Positions 27,499 to 37,312 of a stretch of DNA of 64,000 nucleotides are shown in pieces. Source of the stretch: Microvirga solisilvae. Lineage in GTDB: Bacteria > Pseudomonadota > Alphaproteobacteria > Rhizobiales > Beijerinckiaceae. Location: positions 310,001-374,000 of the forward strand of contig NZ_JAKUCN010000003.1 in assembly GCF_022808595.1 (NCBI RefSeq), given 5' to 3'. The notes under the pieces were generated by a model. The model did not search any database, was not told where the DNA came from, and was given only the letters and a program-made list of their open reading frames with translations. The stretch's first letter is position 1. Every line of letters starts with the position of its first letter. The position numbers and the translations under genes were made by a program.

Positions 27499-30294
27499 AT
27501 GTTCGGTTCTCTCGCGAAGAAAATCTTTGGCTCGGTCAACGATCGTCGGCTGAAGTCCTATCGGCCCAAGGTCGCGGCTATCAACGCGCTCGAGCCCGAG
27601 CTGGAGGCCCTCTCCGACGATCAGCTGCGTGCCCGTACGGAAGAGTTCAAGGCCCAGCTTAGCCAGGGCAAGACCCTGGACGACATCCTGGTCCCCGCCT
27701 TCGCCACGGTCCGCGAGGCGGCCAAGCGCACCCTCGGCCAACGCCATTTCGACGTGCAGCTCATCGGCGGCATGGTGCTTCACGAGGGCTCCATCGCCGA
27801 GATGCGCACCGGTGAAGGCAAGACCCTCGTCGCAACTCTGCCGGTCTATCTGAATGCGCTCTCCGGCAAGGGCGTTCACGTGGTGACGGTGAACGACTAC
27901 CTCGCCAAGCGCGACTCCGAGTGGATGGGCCAGATCTACCGCTTCCTTGGTCTTTCCGTCGGCGTGATCGTTCACGGCCTCGACGATGCCGAGCGCGCGC
28001 AGGCCTATGCCGCCGACATCACCTACGGCACCAATAACGAGTACGGCTTCGATTATCTGCGCGACAACATGAAGTACGAGATGGCGCAGATGGTCCAGCG
28101 CGGGCACAACTTCGCCATCGTGGACGAGGTGGACTCGATCCTCGTCGACGAGGCGCGCACGCCGCTCATCATCTCCGGTCCGCTCGATGATCGTTCCGAT
28201 CTCTACAACGCCATCGACAAGGTGCTTCCGCGCATCGACAAGAGCGATTACGAGCTCGACGAGAAGCAACGCTCGGTCGCTCTCACCGAAGACGGCACCG
28301 AGAAGATGGAAGTGCTTCTGCGTGAGGCTGGCCTCCTGACGGAAGGCGATCTCTACGACGCGCAGAACGCCACTCTCGTGCACCACATGAACCAGGCGCT
28401 TCGCGCGCACACCCTGTTCCAGCGCGACAAGGACTACATCGTCCGCAACGGCGAGGTGGTGATCATCGACGAGTTCACCGGCCGCATGATGCCGGGCCGC
28501 CGTTATTCGGAAGGCCTGCACCAGGCGCTGGAAGCCAAGGAGCACGTGCAGGTTCAGCCTGAGAACCAGACGCTCGCTTCCATTACCTTCCAGAACTATT
28601 TCCGTCTCTACGACAAGCTCGGCGGCATGACCGGTACGGCGGCCACCGAGGCCGACGAATTTCTCGAGATCTACAATCTCGAAGTGGTCGAGATTCCGAC
28701 GAACCGTCCCGTCTCCCGTATCGACGACGACGATGAGGTCTATCGTACGGTCGAGGAGCGCTACCAGGCCGTGATCCGCGACATCGCGGAATCTTCCGCC
28801 AAGGGACAGCCGATCCTGGTCGGCACCACTTCCATCGAGAAGTCGGAGATGCTCGCCGACCTTCTCGTGAAGGAAGGCTACAAGCTCATCGACTTCGAGA
28901 ACCCGCAGGCGCTGGAGCCACTTTACAAGGACGCGCGCGCCGGACGCGGCACAAAGCACTTCGCGGTGCTGAACGCCCGCTTCCACGAGCAGGAAGCCTT
29001 CATCGTCGCCCAGGCGGGCGTGCCGGGCGCGATCACGATCGCCACCAACATGGCCGGTCGCGGCACCGACATTCAGCTCGGCGGTAACGCCAAGATGCGC
29101 ATCGAGCGCGAACTTGTCGGCGTCGAGGGCGAGGAGCGTGCGCGCCGCGAGAAGGAAATTCTCGACGAGGTTGCGGCCTTCAAGGAACGTGCGCTCGCAT
29201 CCGGCGGTCTCTACGTGCTCGGCACCGAGCGTCACGAGTCCCGCCGCATCGACAACCAGCTCCGCGGCCGTTCGGGCCGCCAGGGCGATCCGGGCCGCTC
29301 CAAGTTCTACCTGTCTCTGCAAGATGATCTGATGCGTATCTTCGGCTCCGAGCGCATGGACGGCATGCTGCAGAAGCTCGGCCTGAAGGAAGGCGAGGCC
29401 ATCATTCATCCGTGGATCAACAAGGCCATCGAGCGTGCGCAGGCGAAGGTCGAGGCGCGCAACTTCGACATCCGCAAGAACATCCTGAAATACGACAACG
29501 TCATGAACGACCAGCGCAAGGTCGTGTTCGAGCAGCGCAAAGAATTCATGGCGGAAGAGAGCGTGCGTGACACCATCGACGACATGCGTCACGGCGTGAT
29601 CGAAGACATGGTCGCCCGCGCGATCCCTGAGAACGCCTATGCCGAGCAATGGGACGTTCAGGGCCTGAAAGACAACGTCGCCAACTTCCTCAATCTCGAT
29701 TTGCCGATTGAGGAATGGGCGAAGGAAGAAGGCATTGCGGATGATGAGATCCGCGAGCGCATCACCAAGGCGGCCGACGAAGCTTACGCGCAGCGCGTGG
29801 AAGCCAATTCCGCGGAAGTGATGAACTACGTGGAGAAGCAGGTTCTGCTGCAGAGCCTCGATCATCTCTGGCGCGAACACCTCGTGACCCTCGACCATTT
29901 GCGTCAGGTCATCGGCTGGCGCGGCCTCGCGCAGCGCGATCCGCTCAACGAGTACAAGTCGGAAGCCTTCGAGCTGTTCAACACCCTCGTCGGCCATCTG
30001 CGCGAGCAGGTGACGGGTCAGCTCATGCGCATCCAGGTGGTGTTCCAGCAGCCTGAGGCTCAGACGCTCCCGCCCATGTTCCCGCAGCATCTCGATCCCG
30101 CCACCGGCGAGAACGAGTTCGACTTGGCCCAAGGCGCAGCTGCAGGATATGCCGCAACCAACGTCAACCCTGACACGGGCGCTCCGCGCGATCCGAACGA
30201 CCCCTCGTCCTGGGGCCGGGTGAGCCGCAACGAGCCGTGCCCCTGCGGTTCGGGCAAGAAGTTCAAGCACTGCCACGGCCAGTTCGTGGCGTAA
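27499..30294 (+). CDS. secA: preprotein translocase ATPase SecA
   Basis: 931 residues from the ATG at 27499; an open frame from 27418 adds 27 atypical residues. SecA drives proteins through SecYEG. Walker A is TGEGKT near residue 105-109. [13 protein letters not shown] is present, and so are the helicase motif [14 protein letters not shown] and [13 protein letters not shown]. The C-terminal zinc motif [14 protein letters not shown] that contacts SecB is intact. A strong terminator follows at 30317. Confidence 0.98.
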   Translation: MFGSLAKKIFGSVNDRRLKSYRPKVAAINALEPELEALSDDQLRARTEEFKAQLSQGKTLDDILVPAFATVREAAKRTLGQRHFDVQLIGGMVLHEGSIAEMRTGEGKTLVATLPVYLNALSGKGVHVVTVNDYLAKRDSEWMGQIYRFLGLSVGVIVHGLDDAERAQAYAADITYGTNNEYGFDYLRDNMKYEMAQMVQRGHNFAIVDEVDSILVDEARTPLIISGPLDDRSDLYNAIDKVLPRIDKSDYELDEKQRSVALTEDGTEKMEVLLREAGLLTEGDLYDAQNATLVHHMNQALRAHTLFQRDKDYIVRNGEVVIIDEFTGRMMPGRRYSEGLHQALEAKEHVQVQPENQTLASITFQNYFRLYDKLGGMTGTAATEADEFLEIYNLEVVEIPTNRPVSRIDDDDEVYRTVEERYQAVIRDIAESSAKGQPILVGTTSIEKSEMLADLLVKEGYKLIDFENPQALEPLYKDARAGRGTKHFAVLNARFHEQEAFIVAQAGVPGAITIATNMAGRGTDIQLGGNAKMRIERELVGVEGEERARREKEILDEVAAFKERALASGGLYVLGTERHESRRIDNQLRGRSGRQGDPGRSKFYLSLQDDLMRIFGSERMDGMLQKLGLKEGEAIIHPWINKAIERAQAKVEARNFDIRKNILKYDNVMNDQRKVVFEQRKEFMAEESVRDTIDDMRHGVIEDMVARAIPENAYAEQWDVQGLKDNVANFLNLDLPIEEWAKEEGIADDEIRERITKAADEAYAQRVEANSAEVMNYVEKQVLLQSLDHLWREHLVTLDHLRQVIGWRGLAQRDPLNEYKSEAFELFNTLVGHLREQVTGQLMRIQVVFQQPEAQTLPPMFPQHLDPATGENEFDLAQGAAAGYAATNVNPDTGAPRDPNDPSSWGRVSRNEPCPCGSGKKFKHCHGQFVA

Positions 30295-30316
30295 GGCGAA
30301 GAGCTAGAGACGATGT

Positions 30317-30346
30317 AAAAAGCCCGCCGATCTGGCGGGCTTTTTG
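30317..30346 (+). terminator. rho-independent terminator of secA
   Basis: The stem AGCCCGCC (30321-30328) pairs with GGCGGGCT (30334-30341), with a 5-base loop and T5. It differs by a single loop base from the terminator at 31259. Confidence 0.92.
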
Positions 30347-30456
30347 CTGCGATGGCGCTTCAGCTGAGTCAGGACCTTTTCAGGGTCGTTGAATGACAAG
30401 CGCTCCGATTTGGCTTAACTGTTTGCATTGTAAGCTCGGAGTTGCTCGGGAAGATC

Positions 30457-31230
30457 ATGGCGCAAGATACTCGCTTATCTCGTCTCGCTGTTCTCATAGA
30501 TGCCGATAATGCGTCAGCGAAGATCGCAGGAAAACTTTTCGAAGAGATCGCGAAAATCGGAGAGGCTAGCGTGCGCCGCATATACGGCGACTTCTCGAGC
30601 AAGCGCCTGCAATCCTGGGCCGATATTCTTGCGCATCATGCCATTATCCCTCAGCAGCAATTCACCAATGTTGCCGGCAAGAATGCATCTGACATCGCCT
30701 TGGTGATCGATGCGATGGATCTCCTGCACAGCGGGCGATTCGATGGCTTCTGTCTTGTATCGTCAGACAGCGACTTCACCCGCCTAGCGTCCCGCATTAG
30801 AGAACAAGGCGTAGATGTTTACGGGTTCGGTGAGCAGAAGACACCGGAGAGTTTCCGGAAAGCCTGTCGGCGTTTCATCTACACCGAGAACCTTCTTTTA
30901 CCAGAGGCTCCCGCGCTAGAAGGGGGAATTATGAAAGCTGCAGGGGCGTTGCGCCCCCCTAGCGCTGCAATCCCTCTTATCCAGAAGGCTCTCTCTCATA
31001 TAGACAGCGAGGAAGGCTGGGTTGCCCTTGGAGCCGTAGGCCAGCAATTGCTCAGTACGGCAACCGATTTTGATCCCCGCACATATGGCTATCGCAAGCT
31101 AAGCGATCTCGTGCGGAAGACCGGTGCCTTTGAGCTTTTTCAACCTGATACGGGTGGATTGCGGATTCGCTCGAAAAGTCAGGTGTCGAAAGCGCCGCAA
31201 CCAAAAAAGAAGGTCCCGGTAAAGGCATAG
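30457..31230 (+). CDS. NYN-domain nuclease with C-terminal OST-HTH/LOTUS domain
   Basis: 257 residues from the ATG at 30457. The NYN (PIN-like, LabA/DUF88) domain covers about 8-150, with acidic residues in LIDADN (Asp15, Asp17) and VSSDSDF (Asp104, Asp106), which suggest metal-dependent RNA cleavage. After a linker, residues about 175-240 form a LOTUS/OST-HTH domain, an RNA-binding module. A short basic tail (QPKKKVPVKA) ends the protein. The base composition is visibly less GC-rich than in secA and the L,D-transpeptidase on either side, and the gene is flanked by near-identical terminators, so it may have been acquired. The RNA target is unknown. Confidence 0.85.
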   Translation: MAQDTRLSRLAVLIDADNASAKIAGKLFEEIAKIGEASVRRIYGDFSSKRLQSWADILAHHAIIPQQQFTNVAGKNASDIALVIDAMDLLHSGRFDGFCLVSSDSDFTRLASRIREQGVDVYGFGEQKTPESFRKACRRFIYTENLLLPEAPALEGGIMKAAGALRPPSAAIPLIQKALSHIDSEEGWVALGAVGQQLLSTATDFDPRTYGYRKLSDLVRKTGAFELFQPDTGGLRIRSKSQVSKAPQPKKKVPVKA

Positions 31231-31258
31231 CATTTGCCGCTGCATGTGCATTTTCAAC

Positions 31259-31288
31259 AAAAAGCCCGCCGAACTGGCGGGCTTTTTG
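31259..31288. terminator. bidirectional rho-independent terminator
   Basis: The stem AGCCCGCC (31263-31270) pairs with GGCGGGCT (31276-31283), with A-rich left and T-rich right flanks. It serves the NYN gene (+) and the L,D-transpeptidase gene (-). It is a near copy of the secA terminator. Confidence 0.9.
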
Positions 31289-31309
31289 CATTTGGTTGTC
31301 TCGCGTAGC

Positions 31310-32578
31310 TCAGTCTCGAACCTGAGCCACCTTCACGCCCTTGGAAGCCTCGGCACGCTTCTGCGGCACGGGCTTTGCCGGGGTCTTCGCGGCGGGAGCC
31401 GTGACCGGTGCGACTTGCGCCGTTTCGGCGGCAGGCTGCGCGGGCGAGGTGCTGAAGAGGTCCGTCACGTTGCTGAACATCTTCTTGTAGAAGGGCGTCT
31501 CGTCGGAGCCTGCAGCGGGGGCGACTGCCTCAGGCTGCGCGGCGGCCAGGGCCTTCGGCTGCGGAGCCTCGGCAGGCACTTCCTTCATGGAGGCGAAGGC
31601 CAGTGCTGTCGACGGGGCTTCGATCTTCTCGCGGCCGCTGTCGTCGAGCGCGATCTGCTGCGGGCCGGAGGAGAGGCCTTCGGTGCGGCTGATGTAGCCG
31701 AGCTTGCTGTCGGTCACGCCGGAGGCGTTGGCGAGAGCCGTGCGGAAGGATTCGTGCGTGTCGCCGTCGTGATAGACGAGCTTGACCGGCTTAGTGCCCT
31801 TGGCGACGAGTTCGGCCACTTCCTGCTCGTCCTCGGCGCGCTTCTGCGAAACGGCCGCCATGACGCTTGAATCCCCGTTGAACAGGTAGCGTCCGCCTGC
31901 GACGGAGACGGGCACTTCTTCCTTCGTCACTTCGAAGGTGTCGGCGCCTTCCTTGAGGTTCTTCCAGAAGGCGATGTTCTGATCGAGGCGGTGCTTGGCC
32001 AGGTTCTGGGCCGTCATCCGGAACGGATAGGACTGGAACTGGAAAGCGCGCTGGCCGCTGGCGAAGGCCTCGCGGGCGATGGAATAGATCTCGGCGACGT
32101 TCTGGTCCGTCATGGCGAAGCAGCCGCGCGAGGAGCACGAGCCATGGACCATGATGTCGCCGCCGTTACGGCCGAGCGAACGGTCGAAGGCGTTCGGATA
32201 GCCGGTATCGAACGAGAGATAGAAATTCGAGTTCGGGTTCATCTGCGCCGGGGTGACCGTGTAGAAGCCCTCCGGCACCTGGCGGTCGCCTTCGCGGGTC
32301 TTCGGGCCGAGCTGACCGGACCAGCGGCAGATGGGATAGGTCTTGAGCAGGGCGTATTTGCCGTTCGAGCCGCGCTTCCAGATCTCCAGCTCCGATTCCT
32401 TCTTATAGGCTCGGATCAGGATCGGATCGTCCTTCGACATGCCCTTCGAAGACATGAGGGCCATGGCGGCTGGCGGAATCGGCTGAAGGTGGCGCGTGGA
32501 GCCTTGGGAAAGATTGCCGTCCTGGCAGGCAGCAAGCGCGAGCGTCAGGCTCGCGGCCATAACAATACGCTTCAACAT
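31310..32578 (-). CDS. YafK-type L,D-transpeptidase lipoprotein
   Basis: 422 residues. It starts with a lipoprotein signal, with LAAC at 15-18. The YkuD domain covers about 50-210 and has the catalytic pattern His145-x6-GC with Cys153 (HGSCSSRGCF). The C-terminal 200 residues are Ala/Pro/Lys-rich with a basic end, possibly wall-binding. Family members cross-link peptidoglycan or attach/detach outer membrane lipoproteins. This gene stands alone and ends at the bidirectional terminator shared with the NYN gene. Confidence 0.9.
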   Translation of the reverse strand: MLKRIVMAASLTLALAACQDGNLSQGSTRHLQPIPPAAMALMSSKGMSKDDPILIRAYKKESELEIWKRGSNGKYALLKTYPICRWSGQLGPKTREGDRQVPEGFYTVTPAQMNPNSNFYLSFDTGYPNAFDRSLGRNGGDIMVHGSCSSRGCFAMTDQNVAEIYSIAREAFASGQRAFQFQSYPFRMTAQNLAKHRLDQNIAFWKNLKEGADTFEVTKEEVPVSVAGGRYLFNGDSSVMAAVSQKRAEDEQEVAELVAKGTKPVKLVYHDGDTHESFRTALANASGVTDSKLGYISRTEGLSSGPQQIALDDSGREKIEAPSTALAFASMKEVPAEAPQPKALAAAQPEAVAPAAGSDETPFYKKMFSNVTDLFSTSPAQPAAETAQVAPVTAPAAKTPAKPVPQKRAEASKGVKVAQVRD

Positions 32579-32771
32579 GGGGGACCCCGCGTTCTGTGAT
32601 CTGCCGGCATGATTGCCTGACAGTTCCCCTTAACCCTTAAATCGTTAGCCTTAACTGGCCCTTACTGCAAGCGGGGCCTTGATGTTGGCGTGGTTAACAA
32701 AAGGTAAATTACCCTTGGGGAAGCATATTTTGCTGGGCTTATCCTCCCGCAAAAAACTTCGGTAAGCCGCC

Positions 32772-32809
32772 CAAAAGAAGAAGGGCCGCGCTCTGGAGAG
32801 GCGGCCCTT
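32772..32809 (-). terminator. rho-independent terminator of accA
   Basis: The stem AAGGGCCGC (32781-32789) pairs with GCGGCCCTT (32801-32809). The minus-strand tail reads CTTCTTTT. It lies 23 bases past the accA stop. Confidence 0.75.
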
Positions 32810-32831
32810 GCTTGAAGACTTGCGGGCAAGC

Positions 32832-33785
32832 TCAGAGCTTGCGGCCGATATTGAGGAACTTCTCGGCGCGGTGATCGCGGATTTCCGCGGGGCCCATATT
32901 GCCGAGATCGTGGAGAGCCTCCTCGATGGCGTTGCCAGCGGCCTGGATGGCGGCCTTCGGGTCCCGGTGAGCGCCGCCCACGGGCTCCGTGACGATGCCG
33001 TCAATGATGCCCAGCCGCAGGAGATCCTGTGCGGTGATCTTCATGTTGGTGGCGGCGTCCTGGGCGCGCGCCGAGTCGCGCCAGAGGATCGAGGCCGCGC
33101 CTTCCGGCGAGATCACGCTGTAGATGGCGTGCTCCATCATCAGCACCTTGTTGGCGGTGGCGATCGCGATCGCGCCGCCCGAGCCGCCTTCGCCGATGAC
33201 GAGGGAGACGTTCGGAACGCCAAGCGCCAGCTGGGCCTCGGTGGAGCGGGCGATGGCCTCGGCCTGGCCGCGCTCTTCCGCCTCGATGCCCGGATAGGCG
33301 CCGGCGGTGTCGACAAAGGAGATCACCGGTAGGTTGAAGCGGTCAGCCATCTCCATCAGGCGCACGGCCTTGCGGTAACCCTCGGGGCGCGCCATGCCGA
33401 AATTGTGCCGGATGCGGCTTTCCGTGTTGTGGCCCTTCTCCTGGCCCAGCACGCAGACGGGCTGGCCCCGGAAACGGCCGAAGCCAGTAAGGATCGCCTC
33501 GTCGTCGGCGAACTTGCGGTCGCCGGAGAGAGGCGTGAACTCGGTAATGAGGCCTGCGCAGTAATCCACGAAATGCGGCCGCTGCGGATGGCGCGCGACC
33601 AGGGTCTTCTGCCAGGGCGTGAGCTTGGAATAGAGGTCCTTGAGGGCGTCAGCCGCCTTGGCCTCCAGGCGCGAGACATCGTCCGAGATGGACACGGCAT
33701 TGCCGTTCTCGCCCAGGGCCCGGAGCTCTTCGACCTTCGCCTCAAGCTCGGCGACGGGCTTTTCGAAATCGAGATAACTGCGCAT
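32832..33785 (-). CDS. accA: acetyl-CoA carboxylase carboxyltransferase subunit alpha
   Basis: 317 residues. It moves the carboxyl group from biotin to acetyl-CoA in the first step of fatty-acid synthesis. The N-terminus begins YLDFEKPVAELEAKVEEL. The CoA/biotin site stretches FVDTAGAYPGIEAEERGQAEAIA and GEGGSGGAIAI are present. The length is normal. It is monocistronic with a terminator downstream. Confidence 0.97.
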   Translation of the reverse strand: MRSYLDFEKPVAELEAKVEELRALGENGNAVSISDDVSRLEAKAADALKDLYSKLTPWQKTLVARHPQRPHFVDYCAGLITEFTPLSGDRKFADDEAILTGFGRFRGQPVCVLGQEKGHNTESRIRHNFGMARPEGYRKAVRLMEMADRFNLPVISFVDTAGAYPGIEAEERGQAEAIARSTEAQLALGVPNVSLVIGEGGSGGAIAIATANKVLMMEHAIYSVISPEGAASILWRDSARAQDAATNMKITAQDLLRLGIIDGIVTEPVGGAHRDPKAAIQAAGNAIEEALHDLGNMGPAEIRDHRAEKFLNIGRKL

Positions 33786-33910
33786 CAGACTCTAATGGAA
33801 ATGTAAGGCGGCATGAGGCTGTGGGCCTCGGCCGGAGCGGGCGGACACTGGCGATTCAGGGCCCCCAAGTCAAGTTGAGCCCTGTCTTACTCCCCTGAAT
33901 CCCGGCGAAA

Positions 33911-34654
33911 TCAAGGAATATCGCCCATCCGCGTGGCAGGTGCCGGTACGAAAACCGGGGCTGCGCGGCGTGCGCGGCGCACCGCGACAGCGGTGCCGGG
34001 ACGGTAGAGCTGCTTGGTCGCCTCGACGATATGAAGGCCCGCGAAGGGCAGGGAGAAGCTGGAGCCCAGGCTCTCCCAGGCCGCAGCGGTGCTGAGCACC
34101 ACACGGCTGGTGAGAGGCGGCACGTAGAGGGTCTCGGCCCATCCTTCCGGCGAGAACCAGGTTTGCCGCATCAAGCTTTTGAGCTGCGAGCGGCTATAGG
34201 GCTGGCCGTATCCGAAGGGAGTCGTGTCCATGCGCGCCCACAGGCCGCGCCGGTTGGGGGCGACCATGATGATGCGCCCGCCCGGCGTCAGGATGCGCCA
34301 GATCTCGTGCAGCAGCTCGCTCGGGCTTTCCACCGTCTCCAGGGCATGGACCACGAGCACCCGGTCGATGGAGGCTTCCGGCAGAGGCATCATCAGCGGA
34401 TCGACGAGGGCCGAAGCCGAGGCCCCGGTGCTCGGCCAGTTCACCACGCCCTGGCTTGCGGGCATGAAGGCGATGGTCCGCTCACATTCGTTGCGAACCC
34501 GCGCGAGATAGGGCGGCGCATAGCCGAGGCCGAGCACGCGCAGGCCCGTCAACGGGCCCCAGAAACGGTCGATGGCCCGGCCCACATAGCGGCGCGTCAC
34601 GGCCCCGAGGGGGCTCGCATAGAAGCTGCGCAGGTCGGTGATGTCGATGCTCAT
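33911..34654 (-). CDS. class I SAM-dependent methyltransferase-fold protein
   Basis: 247 residues with a methyltransferase_11 type fold. Motif I is altered (RVLGLGYAPPYLARV rather than DxGxGxG). The later LPEASIDRVLVVHALE and EIWRILTPGGRIIMVAPNR follow the family well. The C-terminus is basic and Pro/Ala-rich (RRARRAAPVF). It is divergent from gloB with 118 bases between, an arrangement I recall in Rhizobiales. The substrate is unknown and activity is not assured given the motif change. Confidence 0.75.
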   Translation of the reverse strand: MSIDITDLRSFYASPLGAVTRRYVGRAIDRFWGPLTGLRVLGLGYAPPYLARVRNECERTIAFMPASQGVVNWPSTGASASALVDPLMMPLPEASIDRVLVVHALETVESPSELLHEIWRILTPGGRIIMVAPNRRGLWARMDTTPFGYGQPYSRSQLKSLMRQTWFSPEGWAETLYVPPLTSRVVLSTAAAWESLGSSFSLPFAGLHIVEATKQLYRPGTAVAVRRARRAAPVFVPAPATRMGDIP

Positions 34655-34772
34655 GCCTTGCTAATGTGCCTTTCGATACCTGCGGACAACGCATGGCGAT
34701 GCAGCGCGGGGTCTGGTTTCGTGCCTTTACTGTTCCATGATAGCTCGAAGCGCATCAAGCCAGGGGTCATCG

Positions 34773-35540
34773 ATGTCAGCCCAGATTCATGCTTTTCTCT
34801 GCCTGCAGGACAATATCGGCGTTCTGATCCATGATCCCAAGACCGGCGCGTGCGCCGCCATCGACGCGCCGGAAGAAGGGCCGATCCTCTCAGCCCTCGC
34901 CGAGAAGGGCTGGACGCTCACGGATATTCTCGTCACCCATCGCCACAGCGATCACGTGCAGGCGGTCGAGGCTTTGAAGGCGCGCACCGGCTGTCGGGTC
35001 GTTGCGCCGGCCAAGGCGCGCGAGGCGGTGCCCTCCGCCGATCTGTGGGTGCGCGAGGGCGATGGCGTGCTGGTGGGCAGCCTCGAAGCGCGTGTGTTCG
35101 AAACGCCGGGTCATTGCTCCGATCACGTGTCGTATTGGTTCGAGCAGGATGGCGTGCTGTTTGCAGGCGACACGCTCTTCACTCTCGGCTGCGGACGCAT
35201 GTTCGAGGGCTCTTACGCGGATTTCTGGAAGACGCTGCAGCGTCTCGCCGCTTTGCCCGACAACACGCAAGTGTATTGCGGGCACGATTACACGCTCTCG
35301 AATGCGCGCTTCGCGCTCGCCGCCGATCCCGACAATGCCGCGCTGAAGAAGCGTGCGCAGGAGGCTGAGCAGGCGAAGGCCGAGGGACGTTTCATCGTGC
35401 CCACGACCATCGGTGAGGAGAAGGCCACCAATCCTTTCCTGCGCGCCGGGGAGCCTGCGCTCGCAAAAACCGTTCATAAGGAAGGAGCCTCACCTGAGGA
35501 GGTCTTCCAATCCTTGCGGGAATGGAAGAACAAATTCTGA
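34773..35540 (+). CDS. gloB: hydroxyacylglutathione hydrolase (glyoxalase II)
   Basis: 255 residues from the ATG at 34773. It hydrolyses S-lactoylglutathione to lactate and glutathione. The metal motif HRHSDH is at 56-61, followed by TPGHCSDHVSYWF, FAGDTLFTLGCGRMFEG and YCGHDYTLSNARFA, all classic for GloB. Its TGA shares its last base with the ATG of the GNAT gene (TGATG). Confidence 0.96.
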   Translation: MSAQIHAFLCLQDNIGVLIHDPKTGACAAIDAPEEGPILSALAEKGWTLTDILVTHRHSDHVQAVEALKARTGCRVVAPAKAREAVPSADLWVREGDGVLVGSLEARVFETPGHCSDHVSYWFEQDGVLFAGDTLFTLGCGRMFEGSYADFWKTLQRLAALPDNTQVYCGHDYTLSNARFALAADPDNAALKKRAQEAEQAKAEGRFIVPTTIGEEKATNPFLRAGEPALAKTVHKEGASPEEVFQSLREWKNKF

Positions 35541-36328
35541 TGAAGCAAGCGGCAGGAGCGGCGCGTCCCATGAACGATCACAGCCTCATCGTCGGGCTCG
35601 AAAGCAGGCTCGTGAATGCCTGGCCGTCCTTCGACTATCAGATTTATGACGGCTGGATCCTGCGTCTCGCCAACGGCTATTCCAAGCGCGCCAATTCCGC
35701 GACGCCCTTCATGCCGAATGCTTCGCTGGATGAAGAACTCATCGATTACATGATCGCGCGCTTCGTCGAGGCGAATGTGCGGCCCACCTTCCGGCTCAAC
35801 GGGCTGGAAGCGCCGGATGTGGACGAGCGTCTCGCGCTGCGTGGCTTCAAGGAGGTCGAGCCGACGCATGTACTCCTGGCGTCGATCAAGGCGGGCGATT
35901 GTGAGGTCGATCCCGAGATCACTCTCGAGCCGCAAGTGTCCAAGCGCTGGGTGCGCGAGGCGGCAGCCTCTTACGGCGGCGACAAAGCCGACGATGCGAC
36001 CTTGATGCAGATCGTCTCACGCATTCGCCCGCAGGCGGCGTTCGCCACGCTCAACCTCGATGAGAAGCCGGTGGCCTGGGGTCTCGGCGTTGTGGAGCGC
36101 GGCTATGTCGGGCTCTATGACATCGTGGTCGCGCCCGATCTGCGCGGCATTGGTCTCGGTCGCCGCGTCGTCTCCAGCCTCATGGCTTGGGGCTGCCAGC
36201 AGGGCGCGCACAGCGCCTATCTTCAGGTGCGCGAGGAAAACGAAGTCGCGCACGCGCTCTACAAGACGCTAGGCTATGAGACGGCCTATCGCTACACGCA
36301 CCGGGTCATGCCCGGGCGGTCCGCTTAG
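35540..36328 (+). CDS. GNAT family N-acetyltransferase
   Basis: 262 residues from the ATG at 35540 overlapping the gloB stop; the family-like part begins near the later Met at 35570. The C-terminal half holds the acetyl-CoA loop VAPDLRGIGLGRRVVSSLM and the final YKTLGYETAYRYTHRVMP. The N-terminal half (YDGWILRLANGYSKRANS) is typical of a two-domain GNAT group. Co-transcription with gloB is likely. The last 23 bases overlap the convergent transporter gene. The substrate is unknown. Confidence 0.87.
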   Translation: MKQAAGAARPMNDHSLIVGLESRLVNAWPSFDYQIYDGWILRLANGYSKRANSATPFMPNASLDEELIDYMIARFVEANVRPTFRLNGLEAPDVDERLALRGFKEVEPTHVLLASIKAGDCEVDPEITLEPQVSKRWVREAAASYGGDKADDATLMQIVSRIRPQAAFATLNLDEKPVAWGLGVVERGYVGLYDIVVAPDLRGIGLGRRVVSSLMAWGCQQGAHSAYLQVREENEVAHALYKTLGYETAYRYTHRVMPGRSA

Positions 36329-37181
36329 GCGTTAAGGTCGCGACCAGCGCGCCTGCCACGATGAGGCTGCACGACAGCGCGAGCGTCAACGTCGGCTCCG
36401 CATAGCCCGCAACAACGAGCAGCAGCGTCGAGAGCACGGGCGTCGCGTAGGATGCGACGCCGAGCAGGCGAATGTCGCCGCGCTTCATGCCGATGTCCCA
36501 CACATAGAACGCCGCGCCGACAGGACCGAGACCCAGGGCGAGAACGGAGAGCCATTGCGTCGTGTTCTCCGGCCACACACTGGTCTCGAAGGCGAAGTGG
36601 CAGATCCAGCTCAACAGGGATGTCATAAGACAGAAGCCCGCCACCGCATCGGTGGGCACCTGGCCGAAGCGGCGCGAGAGAACCGAATATGCGCCCCACA
36701 CGAAAGCGGCAACGAACGCGCAAAGATAGCCCGGCAAATATTCCGTGCGCGCATCGAGCGCGCCGCGTCCGGCAATCAGCACGATCACGCCCGCAAATCC
36801 GAGAAGCGCACCGACAAGATGCGCACGGCGCAGATGCTCGCCCGGCAGCAGCGAGGAAAACAGCACGATGAGCAGCGGCCAAAGATAGTTGATGAGCCCC
36901 GATTCCGCTGGGGGCGCCCAGCGCAAAGCCGCGAAGTAAAGCGCGTGATAGCCGAACAGCCCGCCAATACCGAGCGCCCAGACAACGGGTTTCTGTTTCA
37001 GCGCCTTGATGCCCTGAGGTCTCGCAACCCAGCTTCCGACACCGACGAGGCCGCCGACGAGAAAGCACATGGCGTTGAGCTGGAACGGAGGGATCGTGCC
37101 CGTGGCCGCCGTGAATAGGGCAAGCGAGGACCAGAGCAGGATGGCGATGAGGCCGATGGTGGTGGCGGTGCGAGTCGTCAT
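36306..37181 (-). CDS. YddG-like DMT exporter
   Basis: 291 residues from the ATG at 37181 (a GTG lies four codons upstream). It has ten membrane segments. The N-terminus TATTIGLIAILLWSSLALFT and the YLWPLLIVLFSSLLPGE region resemble the aromatic amino acid exporter YddG. The substrate assignment is tentative. It is convergent with the GNAT gene. Confidence 0.8.
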   Translation of the reverse strand: MTTRTATTIGLIAILLWSSLALFTAATGTIPPFQLNAMCFLVGGLVGVGSWVARPQGIKALKQKPVVWALGIGGLFGYHALYFAALRWAPPAESGLINYLWPLLIVLFSSLLPGEHLRRAHLVGALLGFAGVIVLIAGRGALDARTEYLPGYLCAFVAAFVWGAYSVLSRRFGQVPTDAVAGFCLMTSLLSWICHFAFETSVWPENTTQWLSVLALGLGPVGAAFYVWDIGMKRGDIRLLGVASYATPVLSTLLLVVAGYAEPTLTLALSCSLIVAGALVATLTPKRTARA

Positions 37182-37198
37182 GATGACCGCCACCTAGC

Positions 37199-37307
37199 AC
37201 GTCATCCCGGAAGAAGCGAAGCGCATATCCGGGATCGCGCGCAGATTATAGCGCCAAGAACGGTTGGCGATCCCGGATCACGGCTGAAGCCGTGTCCGGG
37301 ATGACGT
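37199..37307. repeat. intergenic inverted-repeat element (CGTCATCCCGG family)
   Basis: ACGTCATCCCGG (37199-37210) and CCGGGATGACGT (37296-37307) are exact reverse complements. Inner ATCCGGGATCGC and GATCCCGGATCA give a second pair. It has the same arms as the element at 3027-3252. It fills the gap between the YddG-like gene and phaB. Confidence 0.78.
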
Positions 37308-37312
37308 TAACG

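Noticed and set aside
27463-30276. 937-residue open frame on the strand opposite secA
   Set aside because: It is a mirror of a GC-rich, codon-biased gene; it has no ribosome-binding site or family features, and secA is unambiguous.
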